Shown here: positions 23,801-36,599 of the stretch, piece by piece
Numbering within the stretch: the stretch's first letter is position 1
Layout of the letters: each line of letters begins with the position of its first letter
Origin: Alligator mississippiensis
Taxonomy: Eukaryota; Chordata; Crocodylia; Alligatoridae
Length of the DNA: 64,000 bases
NCBI RefSeq assembly: GCF_030867095.1
Contig: NC_081835.1
Coordinates: 47,351,892-47,415,891, forward strand
Direction: 5' to 3'
Notes under the pieces: model-generated
Seen by the model: only the letters and a program-made list of their open reading frames with translations
Databases searched by the model: none
Told to the model about the DNA's origin: nothing
Made by a program: the position numbers and the translations under genes

Positions 23801-23965
23801 TACCTGTCACTTTCCAGGGATGGCAGAAGCCAGTGGAGAGAAGACGTTGTTTAGACTTGCGGGTTGCAGATGCTGCAGTTTAGAAGCACCAATAAGAGCT
23901 TTTTGGCTTAGCAAAGACGCAGCATTAAAGAAGTACAAAGGTATCTCTCTATGTTTCAAGTGCTG
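20810..23965. other. Probable intron 1 sequence, mostly unremarkable
   Basis: No gene is supported. Minor items are an AT microsatellite-like tract at 22221-22262, MITE-like words near 22095-22150 and 22490-22590 ('gttgacttcagcagagctg'), and a (CT)n run at 23598-23620. ORFs near 22932-23315 and 23400-23800 lack motifs. Confidence 0.4.
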
Positions 23966-24450
23966 CCTGTGTTTGTATCTTGGGTATGTCCATGTGTGCG
24001 TATCAGTGGGTTTATATTAGCATTTTGGTGTGTTGGTGTCCATGTCGGTGTATTTGTTTCAGTGGATTGTGTGCGTTTGTTTTTGATGCATTTTTTTTCC
24101 CCTCAGCGTATGCTGTGTGTTCATTCTGCTCTCTGAACGCGCGTCTCGGTATGGTTGTTTCAGCCACTCCGCGGGTTTCCATTTGGGTCTCTGTATTATC
24201 AGTGCTTTGGTATGCTTGTCTTGCAATCTCTGTGTGTATGTCCCAATTTTATGGTGCATCTAGTTGCAGTGTCTCGGTACGTTTGGTTGGTGCATATGTT
24301 GCAATGTTTCGGTGTATTTGCTATCAGTATATGTAGTTTTGCATCTGTTGGTGGCTGGGTATGTTAATATGTATTGCTGCGATTCTCTGTGTCTAGGTTT
24401 GTGCTCGTCTGCATGTTTTTGGTTTTAAACGTGTGTCTGACACCAATTGT
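23966..24450. repeat. Decayed GT-rich tandem repeat
   Basis: The words 'tctcggtatg', 'tctcggtacg', 'tttcggtgta', 'gtcggtgtatttg', 'tatcagt' and 'tttcagt' recur at irregular spacings over about 480 bases of strongly G+T-rich plus strand. It looks like an old minisatellite with units of roughly 22-37 bases. The Cys/Val/Phe-rich ORFs here are its translation. Confidence 0.5.
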
Positions 24451-26589
24451 GTGTCCTCAGGAGGGAATTCCATTTCACCTTGGTGGAGAGGTGTTTGGAC
24501 TTTACCTTTGCTTTCAATTGGTTCTCAGAAATCTTTGAGACTTAACACAGCCTCAGCTAAAGGAAGAAAATGTACAGCTAGCAAGTACCAATCATTATTT
24601 TCTGTGTCTCTAGCAAAGACTGATTTTAGGATGCATGTTTTTAAAGAATTGCTTTCAGCCAAAATTTGTTCTCAGTTACATGGCTGACTTGAGACAACCT
24701 GGCAAGGTGCATCCCCACTGAATTCTGAGAGCAGAATCTGGCCCTCTGTTTATAATTGGAGGGGGGAGTGTGTTTTGTCAGGACCGTCCATCTGATAAGG
24801 ACTTTGGATCTGAAATTTAAGTCAGACATAGCGACTTTCATTCCATCACAGCACGGCGGAGCTTCCTAGCATTAAACCTACAATGCTAATTCAGTAGTTT
24901 GAGTGAGGAAGGTAGGAAAGGCTGACAACTCAGCCAGCCATTCCCTTCTCTAGCCAGACGCATCAGTGAAGAGAAAAAGGTAGAAAACTGAGCTGTTGTA
25001 TGTCTGCATGAAGAATCTTTTTAGTTTCTCCCCTGATGGTTTGATGCCCTAGATCCTGAGAAGACCAGACCCAGGGTGTGAGGGAACCCAGCAGATCAAA
25101 ATCTTCTTGGGTCAGATTCTGCTAGGGACCAGTTTCAGGTTAGAATCTGGTATGTTCTAGTTCAGATATATAAAGAGCACAGTGCTGGACCAGAGCTGCC
25201 ATGGAGCCTTTAATGAGACACTATGTCACTGTCTGTGATGCTTCATACCTGGTATCTTTCCCCCTCAGACTGGTCCCTTCTGTTTTTCTTTCTCATTCCC
25301 ACGGATAGTGCTAAAAGAAGTAAAATATGGGAAATCAGAGAACTGACCAAGGAACAACCAGACCTGAGTATCCCATGTGATTGCATTTGTTCTTTTGAGC
25401 AATATAAAGACCAATTGGGTGTGTGAGAAAGAGTGTGCGTCTTCATGAGTCTGATTGCTATATATAAAAAAGATGGTGTGTGCACATGCGTGTGTGTGTG
25501 TGCACATGTATATAGGAATGTACAAATATGAATACAGAGGAATGTGTACATACATTTATGAGTGTGTTCATATGCATAGCTCTCTGAACTGATAGATGTA
25601 CCTGTGCATATGTGCTGTAGTTCTTTCATTACAGCTGTGGCTTCTGGTTACCACCCAGTCTTAGTAACGGCTGGATTTTAAATGTACATATAGTTTGTGC
25701 AGGGGTTGAGGACAAGTTGGGAGGGGATGAATGAAAACTGCTTCCTAGGGTGAACAAAAAGGGAATGAACTGAAAAAGATGTCAGCCAGTGATAGGACAG
25801 GGAAGGTGAACAGAAACAGTGTTCTGTTCAGCGCTGAGATAACGGAGTAACTGACACTATACATATCCAGACAGGCAGAGGGATGTGGTGGTGGGGGATG
25901 GATAGCTAAGCTAAAGCTAAGGAGCTGATTGCACTACCAGTAATTTGTTGCAAATCTGCCAGGCAGACTAAAAATACAGCATTCAAACAAATGGTAGCCC
26001 GTAAATCATACCCCTCTCTCAAATCTCCTTCCTCTCTTTTTCCTTTAAGAGCTTGCTTTTGAAATCCTGTTACTGAAAGTGCTATGCTGTTTTTCTTATT
26101 GTGTGGTAACTTTTGGTACTAAGAACAAAGCTGCATTAAGTTGGCAGAGATGCCAAAAATGGGTGTTTTAGCCTGACAGGTTGCATAAGCTTTATGGCAT
26201 GGCTATTGTTTAGCTAAGCTCTGGGTTACTAATATTTTCCTTTATCTTGTGAGCCATGATCTAGCCCCATTATTACTGGTGACATTCAGAGCGCTTGCTC
26301 TAGCCCTCAGGTCTAATCAGCTCTGGCCCTTCTGAATGATGTTGGAGGGCTGCAGTTGTTGTGCCTACAGGCGTGCTGTGCTGACCAACAGTCCTTTTCC
26401 TGGAGGGCTTGTATCTAAAGACACAAACAGGTGAGGGGTAAGAGACATGGACACAGTGTACAATAAACTGTACCTGGTAAAGAATTGCCCCATCTTTGTT
26501 AGTTACATGGATTGCAATTTTTGGAGGGTGCAGTTTGCAAGGAAATGAGCAGATAAAAGAAGGAAGGAGAAGTACAGCTAGTTCCCGAC
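24451..26589. other. Non-coding stretch with a GT microsatellite
   Basis: A (GT)n tract with interruptions lies at 25475-25510. 26080-26290 is complex, AT-rich and repeat-free and may be a weak conserved element. The ORFs at 25223-25629 are short or repeat-driven. Confidence 0.4.
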
Positions 26590-26776
26590 ATAGAATCATA
26601 GAAGTAGGGTCGGAAGGGACCTTGTAGATCTTCAAGTCCAACCCCCTGCCTGGTGTAGGAGAGAAACTGGGCTCAAGGGACCCCAGCCATGTAGGCATCG
26701 AGCCGCTTCTTAAAGACCCCCAGAGTAGGAGCCAGCACCACTTCCCTTGGAAGTTAGTTCCAGATCCTAGCTGTAA
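26590..26776 (-). mobile_element. CR1 3'-end fragment
   Basis: The plus strand starts 'atagaatcatagaag', then 'gggtcggaagggacc' and 'gtccaaccccctgcc', then 'cagcaccacttcccttggaa'. This is the reverse complement of the CR1 C-terminal and 3' region, so the element points to the minus strand. It is 5'-truncated. Confidence 0.9.
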
Positions 26777-28204
26777 CATAAACAGGCTGGGTTTACCAGC
26801 ATCACTGCAGAGGCAAGCCCTAAGGGAGGATTTAACGGAGGCTAAAGCCATGGCTGTTTGGGTTTCTGCCACTGAGGAATGGAGACTGTGGAGGGTGCAT
26901 GGGCACCATGGAGCAGGGACAGTGCTGGAGAAGTCACAGAACTGTTGAAGGGAGAAAGCTGGCTAGTTGATGGTGTAGCATGGATACATGCATCAAAGCT
27001 TGTGGTACCTTGTGTCCAGCCTTCTGCCGGCATCACGCAGTTATCTCCAGCACCGTGCTCTGCTCCGATATTCCCAAAGGACCACTGGAAGAGGCTGCCT
27101 GTCTAGATTTGTGCCACTCCCTGCTGACCTCCAGTCATTCCACTCATTGCTTGTACTAAGGCAACTTGCACCTTTCTCAAACCCAGAGAGGCTGTGGGGG
27201 GTGCAGCACCCATCCATGGAAGCAGTTTTTAGCCTTGCTGCCCAGAATTCACCATCATAAATTCCAGCTTTTTCCCACTGAACAACTATCTCCATCCGAA
27301 TCTCCAGGGCCTTCCATACACCTGACCTTCTCCTTACCACATCTCTCCACTTTGCCTCACACACTTCCCTGTGTCCCTCCTCTGTCCCTCAAGTAGATCC
27401 TGCTCCTTCTGCTACTACGTCCCTTCACCTCCTCTCCCATGGCCCATCACTTCCTGTGACCAGTGATGCCTAATCTGCTCTCTGTTAAACAGATTCTTGG
27501 GCCTCTCATTTCCCCTCTGAGTCCCTGTCTGCAGCCTGGCCTTCAGCCCTTGTCTATCACAACTATAGGCATCACTTGTAACTCTCCTGTGTCCTGTTCT
27601 GCATTCATCCCATGTTGTTTGCACTTAGAGACTGGAACCCCTTCCAGAGTATTACCTCATGTTTTGCCACAGCATCCTTGGTACACCAATTCCTACACTG
27701 AGTTGCTTGCCTTATACCATCTGCTGAGGGCAGCTCTCAAACTGAAACAACCTTCCAAATGACCAGATCCAGGCCCAGTGAGAGGCGTTAGCAGCTGCGC
27801 GAGGCTAATTGTGGCTCCCGCACAAAGGACTCCCTTGTACCTGAGACTCCTGGGGACCATTGGTAACCCGTCATCTGTCTTCATTTCTGTTCATCTACAG
27901 TGACCAGCCTCAGTCATGTCTGTAACCTGTGCTCTTCATCTGTCCTAGTCACTTCACATTTTATTTCAATGACTGCTCCTTCCCCAGTGGGATAGCCTCA
28001 CACATAGTACTGCATGGTTCTTCTTTAAGGACATGAACTGAAAAAGACAGGCGAGATGCTCAGGACTCCCCAACATCACTACAGCCTACAGCCAAGATAA
28101 GTCTACTCAGCTTTTGCTATGAGACTCAATTCTTTCTCTACTCTGGCCATGTATTTATGAGCCATGCAGGTGATGCTGTGCAGGAGGTTGGTTAAAGTTT
28201 AAAG
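26777..28204. other. Non-coding stretch
   Basis: Many short overlapping ORFs (for example 26879-27364 and 27463-27762) lack motifs and splice context. No repeat was recognised. Confidence 0.4.
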
Positions 28205-28391
28205 CAGGGGCGGGCAATTATTTTGGGTGGAGGGATGCTTACTGAGTTTTGGCAAGCCATCAAGGGCCGCATAACAGGCAGCCAGGGGCAGATAACTATT
28301 AATTTTCTAAATTTTTTAGGGGCCCTGTGGGCCAGATAGAATGGCCTGGCGGGTCACATCCGGCCCACGGGCCACATTTTGCCCACGTCTG
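28205..28391. mobile_element. Short hAT-like DNA transposon with 8-bp target duplication
   Basis: The ends are caggggcgggcaa (28205-28217) and ttgcccacgtctg (28379-28391). The second is an imperfect inverted copy of the first, with 11 of 13 matches. The element is flanked by gtttaaag (28197-28204) and gtctaaag (28392-28399), an 8-base duplication with one mismatch, which is the hAT signature. The interior ('ggcgggtcacatccggccca') is the usual non-coding body of these elements. Length is 187 bp, non-autonomous. Confidence 0.92.
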
Positions 28392-28904
28392 GTCTAAAGC
28401 ATCCTGTATGCGTAAAGAGCTCTCCATGTGAATATTCAGTATAAATAGATAATAAGCCTGGGGTGGACCAAGTCCATGGATTCCTCCAATCTGATGGTTT
28501 TTGCTTATCTAAAACTTCTATATGAATCCAAACAGAAGCTGGAACTGTTTGTCCAAGAACATTGTTCCTTGCAGTAGGCAGTGGGGTTTGGATAATCCAG
28601 AACAAAAGGATTTCATTTTTCTAAAACAAAACGACCAGCAAGATTTAAGAGAACTGAGGCCATGCCAGCTTTCATCTTCCCCAGTATGTAAACTCTCCCT
28701 ATCTCTGACGCTGTGAAATAACTTTCCTGTACACCCTTCTGCGTTGTACCATAGAGTCTCCATCTCCCACAGCTGAAGGCCATTTCATTGGTCTGTAAGA
28801 TCTTTCCTAGACCACTTCTCCCTATCTATAGGTATTTATTGTAGCTTCTCTCTTTCTCCATTAAAATGGATCACATAAGAAGAGGGCATGCTTCAAGAGG
28901 AAGG
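28392..28904. other. Non-coding stretch
   Basis: I see nothing beyond short chance ORFs. Confidence 0.4.
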
Positions 28905-29000
28905 AGGATCTTGTGTTTAAGACACTGGCCTGAGATTCTGTAGAGCTGGATTCTCTTCCTGGCTCTGCCATACGTCTTGGTCTGTGACTGTTGCCTCTCA
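28905..29000 (+). repeat. MIR SINE (5' half)
   Basis: 'gtgtttaagacactggcctg', then 'ctgtagagctggattc' and 'cctggctctgcca' follow the 5' part of the MIR consensus (tRNA-related head into core) on the plus strand. Confidence 0.65.
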
Positions 29001-30369
29001 TCATGGGTGGAGAAGGCATGTAACAACAGAATGATGCTGATTTTTGGCTGGACTCTCGGTGCTATCAGAAGGAAACACTAGATGTTCTGCATAGAAAGAG
29101 AGAACTTTACAAAGGGCATTTACAGCCCTTCAGAAGTGAAGCTATTTCCACGCAGCTTTCCTTTTCTTTGTCTGTTCATTCTGCCTGGTTCTCCAGTCCT
29201 GCTCCCCAGTGTTGCTGTCCTTTGGCTGATAGAGATTACAAGATTACATCATTACAAAGCCTTGTTCCTGCCTATTCATTTTTCTTTTCATTGCTCCTAG
29301 TGTGTTTATTGTGCAGGGTCTCTGAGAACCTGAGGCAACACTGAACACAGTGAATATGAGATGGCCTGAGATGCAATAAAGGTTTTATTGCCATGAGTTT
29401 AAGATGACTGCTACTCAGATATAGAGGAGGGAGTGACACAAAGTAATATGTAGATCCAGCAAAAAAATTGGGCAACCTCTCAAATTAAAAAATCTCATGC
29501 TTTCTCAGTGCCCTGCTACCATCATTTATCTACCAATGCAGACTCCTTGATTTTTTCTTTCAGCTTTATCAACCCCACTGCTTCCTCCTATTATCAGTCT
29601 TCACACCTTCTCTGTACATATGTGGACTCTTTGATTTACCCTCTTAGCCCTTCCACTAGTCTTTTGGGCTACAGTCTTCAAAATCATCCATTGAGTTTCT
29701 GATGCCCAGATCATGATATTTGGGACATTCCAGTGATGTGGACCCAAAAGTAGCTAGTTTTGTAGTCATTCCCTTGGTCCAAGGGGTCAAAAATGCCCTA
29801 AGTTAATACACCCTTGAAACAGATAGCTTTAGTTTCTAACTTATTTTTCTGCTTTTAATGTAGCCCCTGAGATCACTAGAATCTCTGAGATCCTTTGAGG
29901 AACCTGCCTCAAATCATCCTGCTTTCATGCAGTAGGATCAGAAATATATCGAAAAGTCTTTCCCTGGCAGGTGGCCATCACAAAAGTCTTAGAGCAGAAA
30001 TGCAGTGTAATGAACTGCATATGTACAAACACTATGGCCATCTCTGTGGATTGAATGGGGAAACTTCATCACCTCAAATACCAGCCATTACCACAGGCCT
30101 AAGGCAATAACTTCTTTAGCTGCAAACAGGTAGCAGTACGTGATAGGATCAGAAATGAGAAACACCTATGACTTCGCCCACTGAGCCAATGAATTACACA
30201 TATGCACCACATCATACATGCAGCATCATATACTTTGTTTGTGTTACATGCTCCATCCAAGAACTAGTTGCATTTTGTTCACATTTTGTCTTTTTTTTAG
30301 CTTTTTTCTCCTTCCCCCTCTGGAAAAATAAAATAAAACCCTCTGCTTTAGTCACTATGGAAACAATGA
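29001..30369. other. Non-coding stretch
   Basis: I see no gene or clear repeat. The plus strand is T/C-rich around 29500-29700. Confidence 0.4.
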
Positions 30370-30848
30370 TTTCATAGTTTCATAGGTTTCTAGGGTCGGA
30401 AGGGACCTATTAGATCATTGAGTCCGACCCCCTGCTCTGGGTAGAAAAGAGCGCTGGAATCAAGTAACCCCAGCCAGGTGCCTGTCTAATCTCCTTTTAA
30501 GTGCCTCTAAGGTAGGGGAAAGCACCACCTCCCTTGGAAGCCCATTCCATATTTTGGCAACCCTCACCATAAAGAATTTTTTCCTGATGTCCAATCTAAA
30601 TCTGCTCTCATTCAGTTTATGGCCGTTGTTTCTTGTAACCCCGTGGGGCACCCTGGTAAACAGAGCATCCCTTATTCCCTGCTGGACCCCCCCCCGATGA
30701 GCTTGTAGACAGCCACAAGATCTCCTCTCAGCCTTCTCTTGTGGAGGCTGAAGAGATTCAGGTCCTTCAATCTGTCTTCATAGGATCTTACCTGCTGGCC
30801 CTCAACCTCCTCTGAACCCTTTCCAGGTTATCCACATCCCCCTTGGAG
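30370..30848 (-). mobile_element. CR1 3' fragment, about 480 bp
   Basis: This is the reverse complement of the CR1 C-terminal coding region and 3' end. The terminal 'tttcatagtttcatagg' is at 30370, followed by 'agggtcggaagggacct' and 'gtccgaccccctgctctgg'. Minus-strand translation of 30460-30651 gives the family's 'FRLDIRKKFFMVRVAKIWNGLP' C-terminus, with further similarity up to 'ggttatccacatcccccttg' at about 30826-30845. It is older than the two long copies and belongs to a different subfamily. Confidence 0.95.
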
Positions 30849-32629
30849 TGTGTGATCTTATTGAGATGGACAGGGTTTAGGAATGTCTCATCTGTATAAG
30901 AAAGTCTTATTCAAAAATGAATTGAAATGCACATCAGGGTTTGTGAATGGATGGTAGTTACTGCAGACACTTACATGGTACAACATTTCTCCTGCATGCT
31001 TTTCCTTTACTGATCTTTAGTTCATCCAGGACCCTCCAGTTTCTGTTTCAGCGATATTCAGTATTTTTTTTCTCTCCCTCCTGGACATCTTGTCACCCCT
31101 GAATGCCTCCATGAGGTGTAGTTGCTGTAGGTTGCCTGTGGTGTTAAATCAGCAGACCAAGAATGATTGTAGTAGCCAGCAGCTCCAGAGATCTAACTTT
31201 GTTTTTTTTCATTGGATTCATGCCAGGACTCTGAGCAAAGCCCTTGTTTCTTCCATGTTTCATTTTCCTATTTGCTTTATTTGTTTGAATGAGAGAGGCT
31301 CCAGCTAAGACTGAGTCACTGTTGAGGCTGCCACTGTCCACACACAGGAAGGGTAGTCGTTAGTCTGGAGTGATCAACATCTTAATAGACAATAGCAAGG
31401 ACAGGGAGGTGAGAAATCACCTGTGTCAAACCTAGGAATCTCTTGCCTCCAGATCCAGTGCACCAGTCACAAGACCCTCCTTCGCTGCGGAGAGGCTGAC
31501 ATACTTTCTTACCCCTCCTCTAGTACTCGGAGGACAAATATTTCTGGAGAGTTTAGAAAAACACCGTGCTGCATTAGTGTTAAATTCAGAATTGTTGTTC
31601 CCTTTTCCCTGAACCAGCTGTTGACTCGGATCTCATGGCTGGATTTGTTCCTTCTGCTTAACCTGTCCAGAACCAGAGGAAGAAGTGATAAAGTGAAGGG
31701 GTGCAGATAGACCTTGCTCTTGCCCACAAGAGGGGACCCCTGTCCTTCCTGGGGTGGCTTTGGCTCTCTACATTGCAAATGGCAGTAGCTGTAATGCTAA
31801 CTAAACTGGTACTTCTGCTCCATCTCCTCCCATTCCACATCTTCCTCCACTTGCTGTGTTGAGCCACATTCTGATTAGTCCAGGGTTTTCCACCCGTTTG
31901 ATCAGCATTTTCTGCAAACACTTCAGTCTCCCAGGCTCTACCCTCCCCCCACCCTCACAAACAGCCCTGCTTTTTGGTCCCTGTCTGCCAGGATGCCTGT
32001 TTTACAAGGCAGTGGCATTTGATTATTACTTCTGTACTGAGGCATCTCAGGAGGTTTCTTGACTACAGGGCTGCCTGACAAATAAAGTCCATGCAGAAAA
32101 CAGTGAAGAAGCAGATCAATCCACTGTGCATTACCTGGGCCTGAATGAAATACTTCTGCTTTCAGCCTTGCAGTAAACTCAGTCCGGCACTTGAGCAAGA
32201 ATGCTCTCATTCCCTCCCTGCTCCCTCAGAAACCAGAGCTGCCTCTCTGTAGTCCCACCCTTTCTTGCTCTGTTTCCCTCTGCGGTCCATCAGATTATTT
32301 TTCATCCTGTCTTTAGAGACAGATTCAAGCAGGTCTGGGATTTGCTAGCTGTGATGCAGGGAGAACCTAGCAGGAGAGACAGGGGGACTGACCCAGGAAA
32401 ATTAGAAGGATTTCTTCTTCAGTCTTTGCAGAAGAGCCCATGGCCAACAATGGCATCACCATGTGATGATGATGTTGTGACCCATTCATGACACATGACG
32501 ATACAAGAGCTACCAAACTTAAGTGCCCAGTGTTTGGATTCCACCTAGGGAATTCAAACAAAGTTTTCTTGTATTTCATTTTCTGAGCCATTCGCCCAGC
32601 TAGGGTTGGGCAAGTCATTTGTACAAATA
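30849..32629. other. Non-coding stretch
   Basis: Many overlapping ORFs of 62-96 codons lie on both strands without motifs. No repeat was recognised. Confidence 0.4.
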
Positions 32630-33130
32630 ATATATGGTGATAGTCTAGAAAGTGTGAAAAATCTCAGTTGTGCTTGATATTAGTGCATTTAAAATTTCTG
32701 TGTAAATGAACTTAATCCCCCCCCCAAAAAAATTATTCATGATTTTTCCCTTTTTTTACCAGCTGAACTAATTCAAAACTGACATGACACTTATTGGCTA
32801 TTATCCATTAACTTCTTCAGCCAGTTGCTTTTGACCTCTGACAGTTTGCAAATAGTTCATAGTGAATATTCAATTTTTACCATCTTGGTTCGTTATATTA
32901 GTCACTTAGTTCTGTTTCTATACCTTGCTTGGAGAAGATGTGGACTTACCAGAAGTCCGTAGTGTAATTTGAAAGTGAAAATCTAATGGTAACATTTAAA
33001 AGTCATAAGTTACAATTCGTGCTCAGTAAGTAGTCAGACCTTTGAATTTAAAATCCACTTTCCATATATAATACGGCTACTAATGCTCATTCTCCAGCAT
33101 ATTCATGGAAAAACAGACAAGAAATAGGGC
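32630..33130. promoter_or_regulatory. Weak conserved-element candidate, AT-rich
   Basis: The block is AT-rich, repeat-free and complex, apart from a C/A homopolymer junction at about 32718-32732, with homeodomain-like words (attattcatg, ccattaac, gtcacttagtt). Enhancer potential is inferred from composition only. Confidence 0.2.
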
Positions 33131-35839
33131 CATGAACGAAGCTAAGAGCAGATGATAATGATGGGAAATTATGGCATGTTCAGATTTCCCCCCACCTTTC
33201 CTGGTGTTGAGTTCACCTCTAGCATGTGAAGAGCGAGTGAGTCAAATAGACAGACAGGCAGACCAGACAACAGTTGTGGTGTCTTTTTCTACTTTGCTTC
33301 TCTCTGCTACCTTTTCTCATCTTTATCCACCTACTATAGAAACCTCAAAACAGTTATAATCTGTAAAACCCTATGGTGCCACATTTTGTATGCTAGCGGG
33401 TATTATACTGGAGACAAAAAGAGATGGACAGACAGATTACCTTGGCCTTTATTTTTTTGCTGTGAGCAAAGAAAGCCCTGAGCAGGCTTGCTCACGGTAA
33501 AGATGTGAATAGAGAAAGCAAGATCTGAATGCTCTTTTCTTCTTCTCCCAATAATTGAACTGTTGTTTGCTCACCATAAGCATCCAGAAATCCTCTCCTG
33601 GCTCCCTGGGGAGTTTTAATGTCCTTTGCACAGCCAGACCTTCCTGGTTGGTTCATTCATTTCTTCATATTCACAGTGCGTTTATTTTAAAGAGAAGGTT
33701 TGGAGGCCCTTTGAAAGCTGATTCTATAAGGTGAACCTACCCCTCTTTATTTCAAAGGGCAGCTTTGATAAGAACGGTGCCCTTGTCACCAGGTGGTAGG
33801 GGTGTCTGCCTGGCAGACTCTCGGAAAGAGCACAGGAAATACCATGCTCCGGTTCCTCTGTCATAGCTGGAGACAAACTTTAAAGGCAGGGTAATGAGCT
33901 GGATTGGGGTTCTGGTGACACCACCTCTTTACACTCTGTCTCTGTCTACTCAAAATATGGGGTGTCCCTTTCCCCCATGTATGTCCAAACCACTAGGTGG
34001 TACCATATTTCTCCCATCTCAGTGCTTGGTCTCCCTTCTGGAAGACTGATCACATCCCAGAAGGAAGAGCATGTCCATCCCACTTCTAAGACTGAAGTAT
34101 AGTCTTGTAAATGTGAAGAGAAGGAATTGATGTCCCTATCTGGGATAACAAGGATACCAATTCCAGTACATTACTGGATGCAGCAACAGTGGTATATGTA
34201 ATCAACACTGACAAACTGGGCTACTGCATTTCAACCTAGCACTAATCCAGTGGACCACCCAAGAGCTGCTGTTAGAAATCAGGTCAGTGGATGCTTCGCT
34301 AATTAGTCAGTCCACGTGCTTTGCATACCCAAGCTGAGCTTCCTCCCTTGTCTTGCATTGGAGTTGCCCACCATACCAGGTTCCTTTTTCCACATCTCAG
34401 AGCCCCACATTACATGGTTAATAGTGACATGGTCTCTCTCCACTCCACCCCATACCTTGCAAGCTCTGCCAGGATGCATTAACTGGTTAAGTGCAGATTT
34501 CCTGCAAGATGTACCTGGTAATCTAAGCATTTCCCTAAGCAAGCCTATCATAATGCATCTAGTATTATGGTGGGAGCTGAACCTAAGGTACAGGGGAAAA
34601 AGTTTAAGCTCCTTGGGGTGACTTCTGCATCTTTCATTTTGTAGGGCACAAATATTCTACTAAGGAGTGTTATACAGAAGCCTACATGCTCCATTAATAA
34701 TATTTCTCCCAGCTATCCAAGGTTGATCCTCCTGGGGCGACTGTCTCACCTTGTCTCTGTCTACTTATCTTGGATGACACCTTGCCTCTGTGTCCAGCCC
34801 CTTGGTTGATGCCTCCTTACAGGGTCCAGCCCTTCTGACCAATGTCTTCACACCTGATCTGGCTCCATTCCCCATGAAGAATGGGCTGTCTTCCTGTAGA
34901 TGCCAGGTGGCTGCCAGTTGTGCATGCAGTAGAAACTTGTGTGCAGTCCTGAACCTTGGCACCTGTTTGGCTCCAAGAGACAGAACGTTGTTCAAAAGCC
35001 AGTGGTGGCAACCATCTCCTTTTGCACCCACATACATTTTCTGCCTAAAGGGACCAAGTTTAAGGTCTCATCAGGAGAACAGCACCATTAGAGCAGGCAC
35101 CAACCCCAGTGTTGCTACACTGTCATCTCTGTGCTTGGACTCCAGTCATGCAGATTTTCCTGCGCAGAGTTGGGATGTGGTAATGAAGAAATGGGTGATG
35201 CATGCAATTTGGGGGCATTTTATGGAAGTTCATCTCTTTTCTGTAGGTTGTGGGCTACAGAATCCCATCACACAGCTGCACAATGCTGCTCCCAGCTCTT
35301 TGGAAAGACGGGAGAGGCAGGTGATCCTTTCTGTGGCCAATCTCTTCTTGTGGGAACCCTCTTGATCCATTCCCATTTGTATCCCTTGGATGACAGTATT
35401 TCCAGGAAGCCTCCATCCAGCATTTCTGTTAGGGGACTGAATGTGATTTTTGCATTGTTAAAACTCACTGAGAGATCTCTCCGCAGCTTGGTCAAAGTCC
35501 CAAGCAATCTTACTACTGTTACCCCTCTGGGTTTCTCTGTTTGCAACCAGACCACTTGGTGAGATCCTCTTGTCCCACAGTCACACTATTCATAGTAGAT
35601 GAGCACTGCAAAGTATCAGCAAGTGGCCATTCTCCACTGGACTTGTCCCCACCTTGCTGAGGTGCCAGGACTAGGAACAGGCCTTGGGGCTCTCTTGGGG
35701 TGTTTCCTTTGTAACTGTCATCCAGGCAAAAGTGGCTGTGTCAGCTTCCTTTATTGCAAGGTTGATTGCTCTTAGAGTAGTGGCACCACTGAATGCTGGG
35801 GAGCAAGAGAGATCACAGCTCTGGAGCTGCAGTCTTTTT
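33131..35839. other. Non-coding stretch
   Basis: ORFs at 34303-35562 reach 191 codons but overlap heavily on both strands with no motif or splice sites that fit. I call none of them a gene. Confidence 0.4.
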
Positions 35840-35965
35840 AGCTGTTTGGTATTTAGCTGCTAGGCAATTAATTAATTAAACAATCAGAACCTAGCACTTC
35901 TACATTTTCAAAGTGCTGTTCAGGAATCTAATTAAATAGTAATTAATTAACTGTATGTGAGGATA
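35840..35965. promoter_or_regulatory. Candidate conserved enhancer, homeodomain-site cluster
   Basis: Two clusters of overlapping TAATTA sites (around 35865-35884 and 35938-35950) flank complex sequence. This is typical of LIM or paired-class homeodomain target enhancers. It could also be simple AT-rich repeat drift. Confidence 0.35.
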
Positions 35966-36599
35966 CTCATTTTTCTCCCGCCCCTGCCTGTATTTTGTGC
36001 GCCTGGTTTGTAGCATTAGTCATAGGGAATTGGGCATGTCAAGGAGTCTTGCTGATAAGCACCAGGAGGGATTCTTCAGCTCTCTCTTCAGGTAGGGCTT
36101 CATTTTAGTGTGTATGGACAAAGGAGCAGAATTCTGCATGCAAGGATCTGAAGGCAGGCTCCCTAGGGCTCTCTGTATCCCTAGTGCTGTCTATTACTAA
36201 ACTTCAAGTAAGGCAGGAATCTTCAGATCATTGTCTGGTTGTTTCAGTGCAGACAATTGAGTCTTCATTTTTTCACATCATGCCCAAGCCTCTGAAATCT
36301 ATGAAATCTATGAAAGACTTATCAAACCCCCTGCTACACGAGTTGCAGGATTACATACTTGAGGCATGTCTGTGCTTTGCATATTCTTCTGTTCTGCCAG
36401 GGGTAGGAAAACCTAGATCATGTGATGGCAGCATGTTCCAAGGGGGGGTGGGAAATCATATGTGTATGTGAACATATGTATGTAATAAGGATTGTGAGAG
36501 CATGAGCTGGGAGAAGCAGCTGACTCTTCACACCCAGATTAGAAGTAGTGTTCACTCAGGGCCTAAGCAGTCAATGGTTGACACCATGAGTGACTGATG
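35966..36599. other. Non-coding stretch
   Basis: I see nothing beyond a small (tgaaatcta)2 duplication near 36293-36310. Confidence 0.4.

Noticed and set aside
24101-24149. Strong acceptor (ttttttttcccctcag) followed by a gtatgg donor
   Set aside because: It lies inside the decayed GT-rich tandem repeat, where such sites arise by chance, and the donor is weak.
34790-35562. 191- and 143-codon overlapping ORFs
   Set aside because: They occupy two frames of the same strand with a third on the other strand, and have no motif or context.
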